A stretch of 64,000 nucleotides of DNA from Axinella damicornis. Its lineage: Eukaryota; Porifera; Demospongiae; Axinellida; Axinellidae. Positions 10,631 to 20,974 of this stretch are shown here, piece after piece. Where the stretch lies: assembly GCA_963931865.1 (NCBI GenBank), contig OZ007518.1, positions 1,425,549 through 1,489,548 on the forward strand. The letters are read 5' to 3'. The position numbers were made by a program, and so were the translations under genes. Positions within the stretch are counted from its first letter, which is position 1. Each line of letters starts with the position of its first letter. Below the pieces are notes generated by a model. The model was given only the letters and a program-made list of their open reading frames with translations. It ran no database searches and was not told where the DNA came from.

Positions 10631-10711
10631 TAGTCTCGGTCCCAGACCCAAACCACCCCAGCACGGATCGCATCTCCGTGCTGGGGTGGTTTGGGTCTGG
10701 GACCGAGACTA
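10631..10711. mobile_element. 81-bp near-perfect hairpin, family B variant (TAGTCTCGGTCCCAGACC)
   Basis: The sequence reads almost identically on both strands around a short centre (ATCGCATC). It is absent upstream of gene 4. A clear target duplication is not seen. Confidence 0.7.
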
Positions 10712-10920
10712 CTCTTGTGGTGGCAGTATGTACTAGTACATTAGAGATTATGTCTGAGATAGTGGTCACCAATTATGGTTCCTATGGTCACTCATACATG
10801 TACACCATTACCTTATTTGGAATTCAGAGAATCTCCCAAAGTGACTGAGGATATTCACAGATTTGAATTCTGCTGCTGAACAAAAGGGCAACCAGCTACC
10901 AGGGAAGCCCTCAGTATCAG

Positions 10921-11054
10921 GTGAGGTACTGAATGTACACAGTGAAATAGCAGTTTGCAACCACTTCTGCCAGTATAACTAGAATAGGGGACATATGGGA
11001 CGTAAGACAGAAGGTGTTGTCATGATCAGTATGTTGTCCTGTCTCTGTGTCCAG
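10921..11054 (+). other. Predicted 5'UTR intron of kinase-Kelch gene 3
   Basis: Donor TCAG/GTGAGGTACTG and acceptor CTGTGTCCAG/GTGTCTAC, as in the other copies; 134 bp. Confidence 0.55.
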
Positions 11055-11067
11055 GTGTCTACTAACA

Positions 11068-13290
11068 ATGGCACAACCACAGGGTCACTTTGGGTACCAG
11101 ATCGTCCGTATCATCAAAACGTCATCCCTCGGTGTGGGATCATATGGAGCTGTCTACAGAGCTCTGTGCGATGAGCTACCATGTGCCGCTAAGATCCTTC
11201 ACCCGACACTATTTGAGACAAACGACCCAGGTGCACGAAAGATAATTGAACGTTTTGAGCAAGAGTGCCAATTCCTGAGTGGTGTCAGACACCCCCACAT
11301 AGTGCAGTACTTGGGGGTGAGTAGGGATTCCGAATCTGGGCTGCCAGTACTACTGATGGAACTCATGGATACTAGTCTGACCCGATACCTGGAGCGATCA
11401 GAAGAGCCACTCCGATTCCACATCCAAGTGGACCTTTGTCATGACATTGTCCTGGCCCTCGCCTACCTCCACTCGAATGGTATCATACACCGCGACCTCT
11501 CCAGCAACAACGTGTTGTTGATTGGAAACAGAGCCAAGGTCACGGATTTTGGGATGTCAAAGTTATCCAGCATGAACCCTCGCATGACCCCCATGACCAT
11601 GTGCCCGGGAACACTAGCCTACATGCCACCAGAAGCACTGAAGGAGCCTCCAGTTTGCTCCAAGATGCTGGACTGCTTCTCGTTTGGTGTAGTGAGTGTT
11701 CAGATGATGACTCAACAGTTTCCAGACCCCAGTGTGCGTTTCAGAACAATAGACATCACTGACCCAAGGATACCCAGTGGTTCAGTTTATGCACCTATTC
11801 CTGAGATTGAACGTCGCCAATCCCACATTGATCTGGTCGACCCCGCCCACCCCTTGCTGCCAGTTGCTCTCAACTGTCTGAAGGACAGAGACAGAGAAAG
11901 GCCCTCAGCACCGGAGCTCTGCCATTCCCTAGCTGCTCTCAAAGATGCCCCCCAGTACGGTGAAAGTATGCAGCAGGCACAAAGAGCCACAACCGATGAA
12001 AATAGTATGCAAATCAGGGAACTGCGAGCAGAAGTCCGAGAAGGACGAAGAGAAATGGAGCAACTTCAGCAACGGCACACACAAGAGATTGAAAACCTCC
12101 AGCAAGAGAAAGAGACCAATGACAGACGACTTCAAGAGAAAGATCGCATAATTGAGAATAATGAGAGACAACTTCAACAGAAAGATCGTACGATTGACGC
12201 CAGGGAAAGACAACTGCGACAGGTAAACGAACAGCTACAAGAAAATGAGCAGGTGATTGCACAGATGTTTGAACACAAACATCTGGAAAGTGAGCAATGT
12301 CTTGTTGCAAAGGACCAGCAAATGAGGGAGCTGCAGCAGCAGATTTGTGTTCAGCCACCAGCCAAACTCCAGGTCAGAGGTCAGAGTGCAAGAGAGGGTC
12401 CACTCAGTTTATCCTGGAGGAAGTGTGGGAGGGTACCATGTAGGATGGTAGGACCATCATCAGTGGTGGATGGCAACATGGCTTACTTTAACCCATGTTT
12501 TTCCAAGGATGTGTATTCCTATGACTCTGAGCAACAGACGTGGTCCTCCCTCCCACCGTGCCCTCACAGTAATTCCAGCCTGGCAGTAGTCAGTGGTTTC
12601 CTAACTGCCATTGGGGGAGGGTGGGGTACACTTGCGACAAACCAACTCTTCAGTTTGACTGGTGAGAGGAAGTGGGTGGAGCACTTCCCACCCATGCCAA
12701 CCAAGCGTAAAGGCACTGCAGCTGTGTGCAGTGGGGCATCTCTGGTCGTGGCAGGAGGAGAAGGAACGAACATCGCTTACCTGAACACAGTAGAAGTGAT
12801 GGACACCGAGACCCTACAGTGGTCCACTGCCAGTAGGCTGCCTTTTCCACTCACATTCGCATCAGCAACAATCTGCCAAGACCGCATCTACTTGCTGGGG
12901 TATTACACGAGCAAAGAAGAAAGATCAGTGCTTGCTTGTTCCATGGCTGACCTCCGACAGTCTTGTCGATCTCCAGGAGTAGGGGCATGGTTGAAGAGTT
13001 TGACTCTGAAAACAGTCTGGAACCAAGTTGCTGATCTCCCAGTTCACTCCTCCACCTGCACCACCCTCTGTGGACAGCTGCTAGCAGTTGGTGGGAAGTA
13101 CAAAGACGACTATATTTCTGCCATTCACCAGTACAACCCAGAAACCAACTCCTGGGAGGTCATCAGCCACATGCCCACCGCACAATCTGACACTCTAGTA
13201 GCAGTCCTCCCTGGGAACAAACTGATGGTGGTGGGAGACTACAAAGAGTATGGCACTGATACAGTGGAAATTGCCACCCTTCAAGAATAG
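11068..13290 (+). CDS. Kinase / coiled-coil / Kelch protein, copy 3
   Basis: A single-exon frame of 740 aa starting at the conserved ATG. The kinase part is nearly identical to the others and has the complete catalytic set. The coiled coil has three 14-residue units. The Kelch part has six tryptophan blades, a native VEIATLQE end, and its own variable loops (CFSK after FNP, HSNS after LPPCP, WGTLA after IGG, KGT after PTKR). It is more similar to copy 4 than to copies 1 and 2 in upstream DNA and in the GKYKDDY loop, which suggests two rounds of duplication (inference). Confidence 0.92.
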   Translation: MAQPQGHFGYQIVRIIKTSSLGVGSYGAVYRALCDELPCAAKILHPTLFETNDPGARKIIERFEQECQFLSGVRHPHIVQYLGVSRDSESGLPVLLMELMDTSLTRYLERSEEPLRFHIQVDLCHDIVLALAYLHSNGIIHRDLSSNNVLLIGNRAKVTDFGMSKLSSMNPRMTPMTMCPGTLAYMPPEALKEPPVCSKMLDCFSFGVVSVQMMTQQFPDPSVRFRTIDITDPRIPSGSVYAPIPEIERRQSHIDLVDPAHPLLPVALNCLKDRDRERPSAPELCHSLAALKDAPQYGESMQQAQRATTDENSMQIRELRAEVREGRREMEQLQQRHTQEIENLQQEKETNDRRLQEKDRIIENNERQLQQKDRTIDARERQLRQVNEQLQENEQVIAQMFEHKHLESEQCLVAKDQQMRELQQQICVQPPAKLQVRGQSAREGPLSLSWRKCGRVPCRMVGPSSVVDGNMAYFNPCFSKDVYSYDSEQQTWSSLPPCPHSNSSLAVVSGFLTAIGGGWGTLATNQLFSLTGERKWVEHFPPMPTKRKGTAAVCSGASLVVAGGEGTNIAYLNTVEVMDTETLQWSTASRLPFPLTFASATICQDRIYLLGYYTSKEERSVLACSMADLRQSCRSPGVGAWLKSLTLKTVWNQVADLPVHSSTCTTLCGQLLAVGGKYKDDYISAIHQYNPETNSWEVISHMPTAQSDTLVAVLPGNKLMVVGDYKEYGTDTVEIATLQE

Positions 13291-13806
13291 AATGTACTCA
13301 GATGTTTTAGAATAGTAATGACTACTAATTGTGTCTACAACTGTTCAGTATATAACAATACGGTTGTTATGCACACGTAAGTTACCGCTTCTGAGCATGT
13401 ACAGTAGTAACAGTGACCACACTATTGACCACACCCTTTACGTTGCCATAGCCGCAATACATGAGTTGTATGATCATCTGCTCACAATTGCCATAGCTCC
13501 ATTCGAAAATAGTTTCTGGTCTATCACACAAATGTTGATTGAATGTCAGATACAGACAGGGGCAAGTTGTCCTGAGCTACTTCAGCAGTACGTATGCATC
13601 ACTACCTGGTGAGGTACAGGAGGTGGGGTGTATGGCTGTTTGACGGGAGGGGGGTTGCAGGCTGGGTTGGATGTTGCTATTGCTCTGGGGTCCTGCTAAG
13701 TTCACTGTAATTATAAATTTTAAAGGGAGGCTGAGTGAACTATTCATTTTCCTGTGGGTAACCCCCCTCCCCCTCCCCCGCCCCCTCTCCCTCCCTCCTC
13801 CCCCTC

Positions 13807-13845
<39 letters not shown>

Positions 13846-14019
13846 CTCTCTCCCTCCCCTCTCCCTCCCCCCTCCCCTTCTCCCTCCCCTCTCCCCCTTC
13901 CCCCCAAAGCCACCGTTTAGCTAGCTAGCCCGTAAGAGTTCACACTGACAGACATTTAGCTGACTTCATTAACTGAGACTGACTGACTGACAATAATGTA
14001 CAGAAGTGCAGGGAATTCA
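13291..14019 (+). other. 3' flank of gene 3 with C/CT tract
   Basis: 13291-13600 matches the flank after gene 4 (19336-19550). 13765-13905 is a C-rich tract with about 35 consecutive C. Open frames through it are low-complexity Pro/Leu/Ser and are not coding. Confidence 0.5.
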
Positions 14020-14360
14020 TTGCCTCGTTCCCAGGCCTTCTCACCCAGCATTTGTCGCTTGCAGTACTGGAATTTATAGGGCTAGATAAGATAAGAATGT
14101 TCCAGAACATGACATAGGTAGACAGACAGGTCGACTGTACAGAGAGCCAGCTGAGATATTACGCAATACTTTATACAATGACATTTACAATGAGCTTCAG
14201 GACATAAACACAGGAATAAGCTAGCCTTGTTCAAATGCCTATCCCATTTTTTCTGTTCTTTGGTTTGCATTGACGGATGCGGAACAGTGGCGCGTTGTGT
14301 ATTATTGTCAACACAAACTGAAAGAACAGAAAGAACGGGGTAGACCTGGGAACGAGGCTA
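14020..14360. mobile_element. Long fold-back element, family B
   Basis: Left TGCCTCGTTCCCAGGC, right CTGGGAACGAGGCTA. It lies upstream of the gene 4 unit. No clean target duplication is seen. Confidence 0.6.
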
Positions 14361-14497
14361 GGAATAAGCAACCTGCAAATTTATCAATGGTAGGTGTCCA
14401 ATGATGTCAGCACGTTTGTTCGCACAGTCCGATTCATACTTCATGCAATTCTGGGGTTAGTGCTCTACCGGGCACTTCCTCTTGTGGCAGCAGTATA

Positions 14498-16790
14498 TGT
14501 GACCTGGAAAGCCAAAAGGGCCCTAGTGGCTGTTTTACAACTTTGTGGTTACACGTGTAGTTTGTATTACATCATAACGAGGTTAGTTTGCATTCACCAT
14601 AGCAACTGCCTTGGTGCTTTCCCTTACATCATTGTAAATGACATCAACGTGTAGCACACAGAATGAGCTTTAATTAGGAAAAAAACGTGTAGTCATAGCA
14701 CAATCTAGTCTGAAGTTAGAGAATTTTGTATCGTGATGGATCTAGAAGGCATTCCTGGAATGTCAGAAGAGTTGAACAGTGAGTTTCACTCCATGAATGA
14801 AGAGTTTACTGGTCATGATGATGAGCAGAGTGATGCTTTTGAAAGCTCTGACACTTCTAACACAGTGGACTTGGATAAAAGTGTTGAAGACCAAGCTGAA
14901 GAAGCCATTTTTGACAAAGAGCCCTGCTGTACTTTAGGTCCTAACAAAAGTGCTTGTTGGATGCAGGCTGGCCGAGAAAAGTTTCTACAAGCAAGACTTG
15001 AAAGCCAGGAATTGGATAAGAAAGAGGGAGATGTAGCAGTACTTGCCTCACTACGTGTTATGCGTTCTCTTCCTAGCACATCTCAAGAGGGTTCGCGGTC
15101 TTCTATCAAGTATCAATTTGGAGGTGTGCCAATTTGTAAGATGGCATTTTTGTTCCTAAATGCGCTTGGTGCTCGTCGATTAAAAAATTTGATCACCCAC
15201 TACGATTCTGAAGGTTTGAGTGTCCGAGTACACGGAAACACAAGGAAACGCCCCCATAACCGAACCAAGGACGACGATATTGAAAAGGTCAAGGGATACA
15301 TGTACATCGAGAAGTTTGCTGATAATCATGCACTCCCCTTACCTGGAAGACTACCAACCCACAAGGATTATAGAGTGATGCTTCTACCATCAGACATGTC
15401 GAAAAGTGCCGTCCATAGATTTTATGAAAAGGCATGTGAAGCTGAGAAATCAAGTTGCATATCACGCCGCACGTTCGTTAACATCTGGAACGATTTGTGC
15501 CCGTACATTGCCTCTATGAAACCAGCTACTGACCTCTGTCACGTATGTCAACAAAATGCCAACCTTTTAATGAGATCAGCTAATATGCCAGAGGCAGTCA
15601 AGTCTCAGAGATTAAAGGATGCACAAGCACACCTAGACCTCGCTCGAATTCAACGACATCATTACAATGAGCAGTGCGCCAAAGCTAAAGACAACCTCCC
15701 AGAGGGTGAAGGCCGACCATCTGTGATGCATTATTCCTTTGATTATGCACAGCAAGTGCACTTCCCCTTCAATTCACAACAGCCTGGCCCTATTTTTTTC
15801 AAGACACCACGAAAGTGTGGAATATTCGGCATGTCATGCGAACCAACATCTACACAGGTAAATTACCTAATAGATGAAGCTGACGATGTGGGAAAAGGGG
15901 CCAATGCTACCATAAGTCTAGTTCACAACTTTTTGCAGAACCATGGTCTGAAAGAGTCACATGTGTTACTCCATGCTGATAATTGTGTTGGCCAAAACAA
16001 GAACAATATGGTCATACAATACCTGGTATGGAGAGTTATTGCCCGTCTCAGCGACACTATTGAACTCTCATTCATGTTGGTTGGGCACACCAAATTCGCA
16101 CCAGACCGCTTCTTCGGACTATTCAAACGCTTATATCGTAAGTCCTTGGTTGATACTATGGATAACATTGTACGAGTTGTCGAAGAGTCGTCTATTGCAG
16201 GGAAGAACAAAGTCCAACTGACTGTATCCTCAAATGGAACGCGACACGTACATTGGATTGATTGGTCAAAATTTTTCAGCGAATTCTTCAAGCCAATTCC
16301 AGGCATTACTTCCTTTCACCATTTCAAGGTCTCCAAAGAGAAGCCAGGGATTGTGACTTGTAAAGAGTATGCCAATTCTGAAGAACAAACATTCAACATC
16401 TTCAAGAAAGGTGTCACTGCTTCGTCACTCAAGGGGAGGAAACCTACACCTATTCTTCCGAAAGGCCTCGACGCTAAGCGTCAATGGTATTTATATGATG
16501 AAATTAGACCATTTTGCTCCACAAACCTTGCCAAAGACGTTACATGCCCCAAACCATCTGTTCCTAGACCTGATGCGGCTCCAGAACCCAAGCGTCCTCG
16601 GAAAAAGACATAGTGACGCCCACGCACTAAAAAACTAATTAGCGTTGCTATGGTGTTTTCTTCTGTATAATGTGTCATGTGATCATCAAAATTTTTGAAG
16701 TGAATTTTTAGTTGCTATACTTTGTTATGGTACTAAAACCCCAGAATGTGATTTTTGGTCATAAGGGCCCTTTTGGCTTTCCAGGTCACA
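14498..16790 (+). mobile_element. Complete DNA transposon with perfect 27-bp TIRs
   Basis: The termini begin TGTGACCTGGAAAGCCAAAA and are perfect inverted repeats over 27 bp (14498-14524 and 16764-16790). The element is 2293 bp and holds one long uninterrupted frame. The paralogous DNA upstream of gene 3 (near 10725-10745, GGCAGTATGTACTAGTACATTAG) is the unoccupied site. Flanks are AGTATA on the left and TATGCA on the right, so the target duplication is TA or a diverged TATA/TATG. Perfect TIRs plus an intact frame suggest a recent insertion. Confidence 0.9.
14736..16613 (+). CDS. DDE-like transposase (DUF7869-type protein)
   Basis: A 625-aa frame centred in the TIR element. The N-terminus (1-65) is acidic. 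A Cys pair in DLCHVC (268/271) may be part of a zinc-binding region. The C-terminal half carries the conserved blocks I associate with the DUF7869-like family of mobile-element proteins: HYSFDYAQQVHFP (332-344, D336), LHADNCVGQNKNN (412-424, D415) and GHTKFAPDRFFGLFKR (450-465). An RNase-H-fold DDE/D nuclease would need acidic residues at such positions; this assignment is inference. The tail is rich in Pro, Lys and Arg, like a nuclear-localisation signal. Family naming is from memory and less sure than its role as the element's own protein. Confidence 0.8.
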   Translation: MDLEGIPGMSEELNSEFHSMNEEFTGHDDEQSDAFESSDTSNTVDLDKSVEDQAEEAIFDKEPCCTLGPNKSACWMQAGREKFLQARLESQELDKKEGDVAVLASLRVMRSLPSTSQEGSRSSIKYQFGGVPICKMAFLFLNALGARRLKNLITHYDSEGLSVRVHGNTRKRPHNRTKDDDIEKVKGYMYIEKFADNHALPLPGRLPTHKDYRVMLLPSDMSKSAVHRFYEKACEAEKSSCISRRTFVNIWNDLCPYIASMKPATDLCHVCQQNANLLMRSANMPEAVKSQRLKDAQAHLDLARIQRHHYNEQCAKAKDNLPEGEGRPSVMHYSFDYAQQVHFPFNSQQPGPIFFKTPRKCGIFGMSCEPTSTQVNYLIDEADDVGKGANATISLVHNFLQNHGLKESHVLLHADNCVGQNKNNMVIQYLVWRVIARLSDTIELSFMLVGHTKFAPDRFFGLFKRLYRKSLVDTMDNIVRVVEESSIAGKNKVQLTVSSNGTRHVHWIDWSKFFSEFFKPIPGITSFHHFKVSKEKPGIVTCKEYANSEEQTFNIFKKGVTASSLKGRKPTPILPKGLDAKRQWYLYDEIRPFCSTNLAKDVTCPKPSVPRPDAAPEPKRPRKKT

Positions 16791-16956
16791 TATGCATTAG
16801 AGATTATGTCTGGTATGGATTCCTATGGTCACTCATACATGTACACCACTACCTTATTTGGAATTCAGAGAATCTCTCACAAAGTGACTGAGGAAAATTG
16901 GAATTCTGCTGCTGAACGAAAGGGCAACAAGCTACCAGAGAGGCCCTCAGTATCAG

Positions 16957-17081
16957 GTGAGGTACTGAGTGTACACAGTGAAGCAGTTTGCAGCCACTTC
17001 TGCCAGTATATTGAGACTAGAATATGGGACATATGGGACGTAAGGTAGAAGGTGTTGTCAGTATGTTGTCTCTGTGTCCAG
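16957..17081 (+). other. Predicted 5'UTR intron of kinase-Kelch gene 4
   Basis: Donor TCAG/GTGAGGTACTG, acceptor CTGTGTCCAG/GTGTCTAC; 125 bp, the shortest of the four. Confidence 0.55.
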
Positions 17082-17094
17082 GTGTCTACTAACA

Positions 17095-19335
17095 ATGGCA
17101 CAACTGCCGGGTCATTTTGGGTACCAGATTGTCCGGATCATCAAAACGTCATCCCTCGGTGTGGGATCGTATGGAGCCGTCTACAGAGCTCTGTGCGATG
17201 AGCTACCATGCGCCGCTAAAATCCTTCATCCGACACTCTTTGAGACAAACGACCCAGGTGCAAGAAAGATAATTGAACGGTTTGAGCAAGAGTGCCAATT
17301 CCTGAGTGGTGTCAGACACCCCCACATCGTGCAGTACTTGGGGGTGAGTAGGGATTCTGAGTCTGGGCTGCCAGTACTACTGATGGAACTCATGGATACT
17401 AGTCTGACACAATACCTGGAACGATCAGAAGAGCCACTCCGCTTCCACATCCAAGTGGACCTTTGTCACGACATAGTCCTGGCCCTCGCCTACCTCCACG
17501 CGAATGGTATCATACACCGCGACCTCTCCAGCAACAACGTGTTGTTGATTGGAAACAGAGCCAAGGTCACAGATTTTGGGATGTCAAAGTTATCCAGCAT
17601 GAACCCTCGCATGACCCCCATGACCATGTGCCCGGGCACACTAGCCTACATGCCACCAGAAGCACTGAAGGAGCCTCCAGTTTACTCCATGAAGCTGGAC
17701 TGCTTCTCGTTTGGTGTAGTGAGTGTTCAGATGCTGACTCGACAGTTTCCTGACCCTGGTGTGCGTTTCAGAACAATAGACATCACTGACCCAAGGATAC
17801 CCAGTGGTACACTTTATGCACCTATTCCTGAGATTGAACGTCGTCGATCCCACGTTGATCTGGTCGACCCAGCCCACCCACTGCTGCCAGTTGCTCTCAA
17901 CTGCCTGAAGGCCAGAGACAGAGAGAGGCCCTCAGCACCGGAGCTCTGTCATTCCCTAGCTGCTCTGAAAGAAGCCCCCCAGTACGGTGAAAGTGTGCAG
18001 CAGGCACAAACAGTCACAACTGATGGAAACAGTGTGCAAATCAGGGAACTGCGAGCAGAAGTCCGAGAAAGACAAAGAGAAATGGAGCAACTTCAGCAAC
18101 AGCTCACACAACAGATTGAAAACCTCCAGCTAGAGAAAGAGACCGACGACAGACGACTTCAAGAGAAAGATCGCATAATTGAGAACAACGAGAGACAACT
18201 TCAAGAGAAAGCTCGTACGATTGACGCCAGGGAAAGACAACTTCGACAGCTAAACCAACAGCTACAAGAAAATGAGCAAGCACTTGCAGACTTCCAACGC
18301 AAACATCTGGACAGTAAGCAACGCCTTGTGGCAAAGGACCAGCAAATCAGGGAGCTGCAGCAGCAGACCGACGATCAGCCAACAGCCAAACTCCATGTCA
18401 GAGGTCACAGTGCAAGAGAGGGACCACTCTGTTTATCCTGGAGGAAGTGTGGGAGGGCACCACGTACGATGAGTGGACCATCATCTGTGGCGGATGGCAA
18501 GACGGCTTACTTTAACCCATATACCTCCAAGGATGTGTATTCCTACGATTCTGAGGAACAGACGTGGTCCTGCCTCCCACAGTGCACTCACAGTGATTTC
18601 AGCCTGGCAGTAGTCAATGGTCTCCTAACAGCCATTGGGGGCGGATGGGGTACAGATGTGACAAACCAACTCTTCAGTTTGACTGGAGAGAGGAAGTGGG
18701 TTGAGCACTTCCCACCCATGCCAACCAAGCGTTATGCCACTGCAGCTGTGTGCGGTGGGACATCTCTGGTCGTGGCAGGAGGACTAGGAAATATCTTCAC
18801 TCATCTGGACACAGTAGAAGTGATGGACACCGAGACCCTACAGTGGTCCACTGCCAGCAGCCTGCCTTTTCCACTCAGATACGCATCAGCAACGATCTGC
18901 CAAGACCGCATCTACTTGCTGGGGTATGACACGAGCAAAGAACAAAGATCAGTGCTTGCTTGCTCTATGGCTGACCTCCGACAGTCTTGTCGATCTCCAG
19001 GAGTAGGGGCATGGTTGAAGAGTTTGACTCTGAAAACAGTCTGGCACCGAGTTACTGATCTCCCAGTCTACCGCTCCACCTGTGCCACCCTCTGTGGACA
19101 GTTGATAGCAGTTGGTGGGAAGTACAAAGACGACTATACTACTGCCATTCACCAGTACAACCCACCTACCAACTCCTGGGAGGTCATCAGCCACATGCCC
19201 ACTGAACGATGTGGGACTCTAGTAGCAGTCCTCCCTGGGAACAAACTGATGGTGGTGGGAGGCTACAAAGAGAATGGCACCCGGCGCAGTAATACTGATA
19301 TACATGTAGTGGAAATTGCCACCCTTCAAGAATAG
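17095..19335 (+). CDS. Kinase / coiled-coil / Kelch protein, copy 4
   Basis: A single-exon frame of 746 aa from the conserved ATG. The kinase motifs are complete (LGVGSYGAVY, AAK, HRDLSSNN, DFG, PPEA). Three 14-residue coiled-coil units follow, then six Kelch blades. Blade loops differ from the other copies (YTSK after FNP, HSDF in place of HSNS, LGNIFTHLD in place of EGTNIAYLN). A short insertion (ENGTRRSNTDIHV) precedes the native VEIATLQE end. It is the last intact member of the array and lies tail to tail with the IFT43 homologue. Confidence 0.92.
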   Translation: MAQLPGHFGYQIVRIIKTSSLGVGSYGAVYRALCDELPCAAKILHPTLFETNDPGARKIIERFEQECQFLSGVRHPHIVQYLGVSRDSESGLPVLLMELMDTSLTQYLERSEEPLRFHIQVDLCHDIVLALAYLHANGIIHRDLSSNNVLLIGNRAKVTDFGMSKLSSMNPRMTPMTMCPGTLAYMPPEALKEPPVYSMKLDCFSFGVVSVQMLTRQFPDPGVRFRTIDITDPRIPSGTLYAPIPEIERRRSHVDLVDPAHPLLPVALNCLKARDRERPSAPELCHSLAALKEAPQYGESVQQAQTVTTDGNSVQIRELRAEVRERQREMEQLQQQLTQQIENLQLEKETDDRRLQEKDRIIENNERQLQEKARTIDARERQLRQLNQQLQENEQALADFQRKHLDSKQRLVAKDQQIRELQQQTDDQPTAKLHVRGHSAREGPLCLSWRKCGRAPRTMSGPSSVADGKTAYFNPYTSKDVYSYDSEEQTWSCLPQCTHSDFSLAVVNGLLTAIGGGWGTDVTNQLFSLTGERKWVEHFPPMPTKRYATAAVCGGTSLVVAGGLGNIFTHLDTVEVMDTETLQWSTASSLPFPLRYASATICQDRIYLLGYDTSKEQRSVLACSMADLRQSCRSPGVGAWLKSLTLKTVWHRVTDLPVYRSTCATLCGQLIAVGGKYKDDYTTAIHQYNPPTNSWEVISHMPTERCGTLVAVLPGNKLMVVGGYKENGTRRSNTDIHVVEIATLQE

Positions 19336-19895
19336 AATGTACTCAGATGTTTTAGAATAGTAATGGTACTAATTGTGTGTACAACTGTTCAGTATATAAC
19401 AATACGGTTGTCATGCACACGAAGTTACCGCTCTGAGCATGTGCAGTAGTAACATTGACCACACCCTTTATGTTGCCGTAGCCGCAATATATGAGTCGTA
19501 TGATTATCTGCTCGCAATTGCCATAGTGCCATTCGAAAAGAGTTTCTGGTCCATGTAAATGGAGGTCAAATGAAGTACTCGTTTTCTTTTATAGCACAGG
19601 TGTGGGCGTGACACATGGTGCACATATTGACAACACTAGTCGTATCTGCTGAATGAGTTACTCCCCCTTCCTCAAAATACACGCCCCCAGCCACACTATA
19701 GCCCTGTACCCCGGCCTTCTGTCCCAGGTTTTGTTCACATGTAGGAGGGCCTGAGAGGAATTTACCAGCGAGTGATAAAGTGTCGCTATGACCTCATCGT
19801 TATGGGCTCCTGACCTCATATATCTACTGTAATGACACCATGGAACGCTAGTTGTCCATGTTACTGTCAGCGTGTGAGTGAGAGAACGCCAGACC
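19336..19895 (+). other. 3' flank of kinase-Kelch gene 4
   Basis: Paralogous to the flanks after genes 2 and 3. No gene is supported. Confidence 0.45.
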
Positions 19896-20373
19896 CAGGG
19901 GCGGATCCAGTAAGGGGGGCTACCATGCGGCCACTGCCGAAGGCAGTGCATAGAGGCGCGGGAAAAAAAATTCATTGTCATTTTTAGATGGGCTCTCGTA
20001 GTACCTTCGTGCTTTTGCACTGCACTCATGATTTCCATGTCATCTGTGAATGTCTCACACTCGACATGGAAAGGTAAATGTGACAGGTCATGAATCACCA
20101 AATTATGTCACGTCAGAGTCCGATGAAGATTCGCCGTGCATGTGGTCTGAACTGAGAACCGTTTTCGTCCCCAGCACAAGTTGACTCTGTATCTGATTCA
20201 TTCGGACTGTCACGAGCTGTTTGCAGTTGGCAGTGAGCTTCGTTTCAACTTCTTTGTTGCTGGTTCCAACACTGTAAGTCAGGTCCACGCGTAAACAAGG
20301 GGTGTGGTCAGAAGTGGAAAGGGGGCGCTACAGTCCCCTGTAGCCCCCCCCCCCCCCCCTGGATCTGCCCCTG
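19896..20373. mobile_element. Non-autonomous TIR element, CAGGGGCGG family
   Basis: Ends CAGGGGCGGATCCAG and CTGGATCTGCCCCTG are inverted repeats (14 of 15). Flanks AGACC and ATACC suggest a 5-bp target duplication with one mismatch. The empty site is in the gene 2 flank (GAAAGCCACACCAAGATG, ~8436-8453). Internal sequence such as GGGCTCTCGT..CCTTCGTGC matches 59101-59640 in the opposite orientation, so both belong to one family. Confidence 0.8.
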
Positions 20374-20441
20374 ATACCAAGATGACTAACTACTAAAGCT
20401 TCCAGTGATGTCACCGTGGAGCTATATCACATGGGAAACCC

Positions 20442-20936
20442 TCACAGGCTTTTCCTGTTCTTGAGCACGAGGCGACACACTTCGTCAAGGTTATGCACCA
20501 TGACCATGAACTGCCAGCTAGACAAACAGTCAAACACTAGTGCAATAAATTCCATACGCGCGCCCTCAGTGTGGCTTTCAAACATTCAACAAAGACAAAG
20601 ACACATCTTACTGGGCATGGTCCTCACATGAGGAACGAGCTGGATTAATTGCACTACTGGCGAGTCTGGTGACACGGTAATGCTTGTCAGATATACAACA
20701 GACAGACAGAGCACCGCAATCATGTCCTTTATGAACTACAAAAGTCCCTTACTCCTGGCTGGGCTGATGCGGATCATTTATAATACCATGCCATATCAAT
20801 TACAAATGTTGCGTGCATGTTACAATATACATACACACATACACAAACATCCCCCTTTCATTACACATGGCACATAACAGCCTCAAACCCACAGGCACCT
20901 ATAGGTTCGAGGAACACACTACACACACATGATATG

Positions 20937-20974
<38 letters not shown>

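Noticed and set aside
13765..13905. Pyrimidine tract as sign of an exon between genes 3 and 4
   Set aside because: No acceptor followed by a conserved frame is present, and no homologous protein block is seen.
14394..14654. 86-codon frame upstream of the transposase
   Set aside because: It crosses the left TIR boundary at 14498, so it mixes flank and transposon.
19658..20101. 147-codon minus-strand frame
   Set aside because: It spans the boundary of the 19896-20373 insertion and is not conserved in the gene 2 flank.
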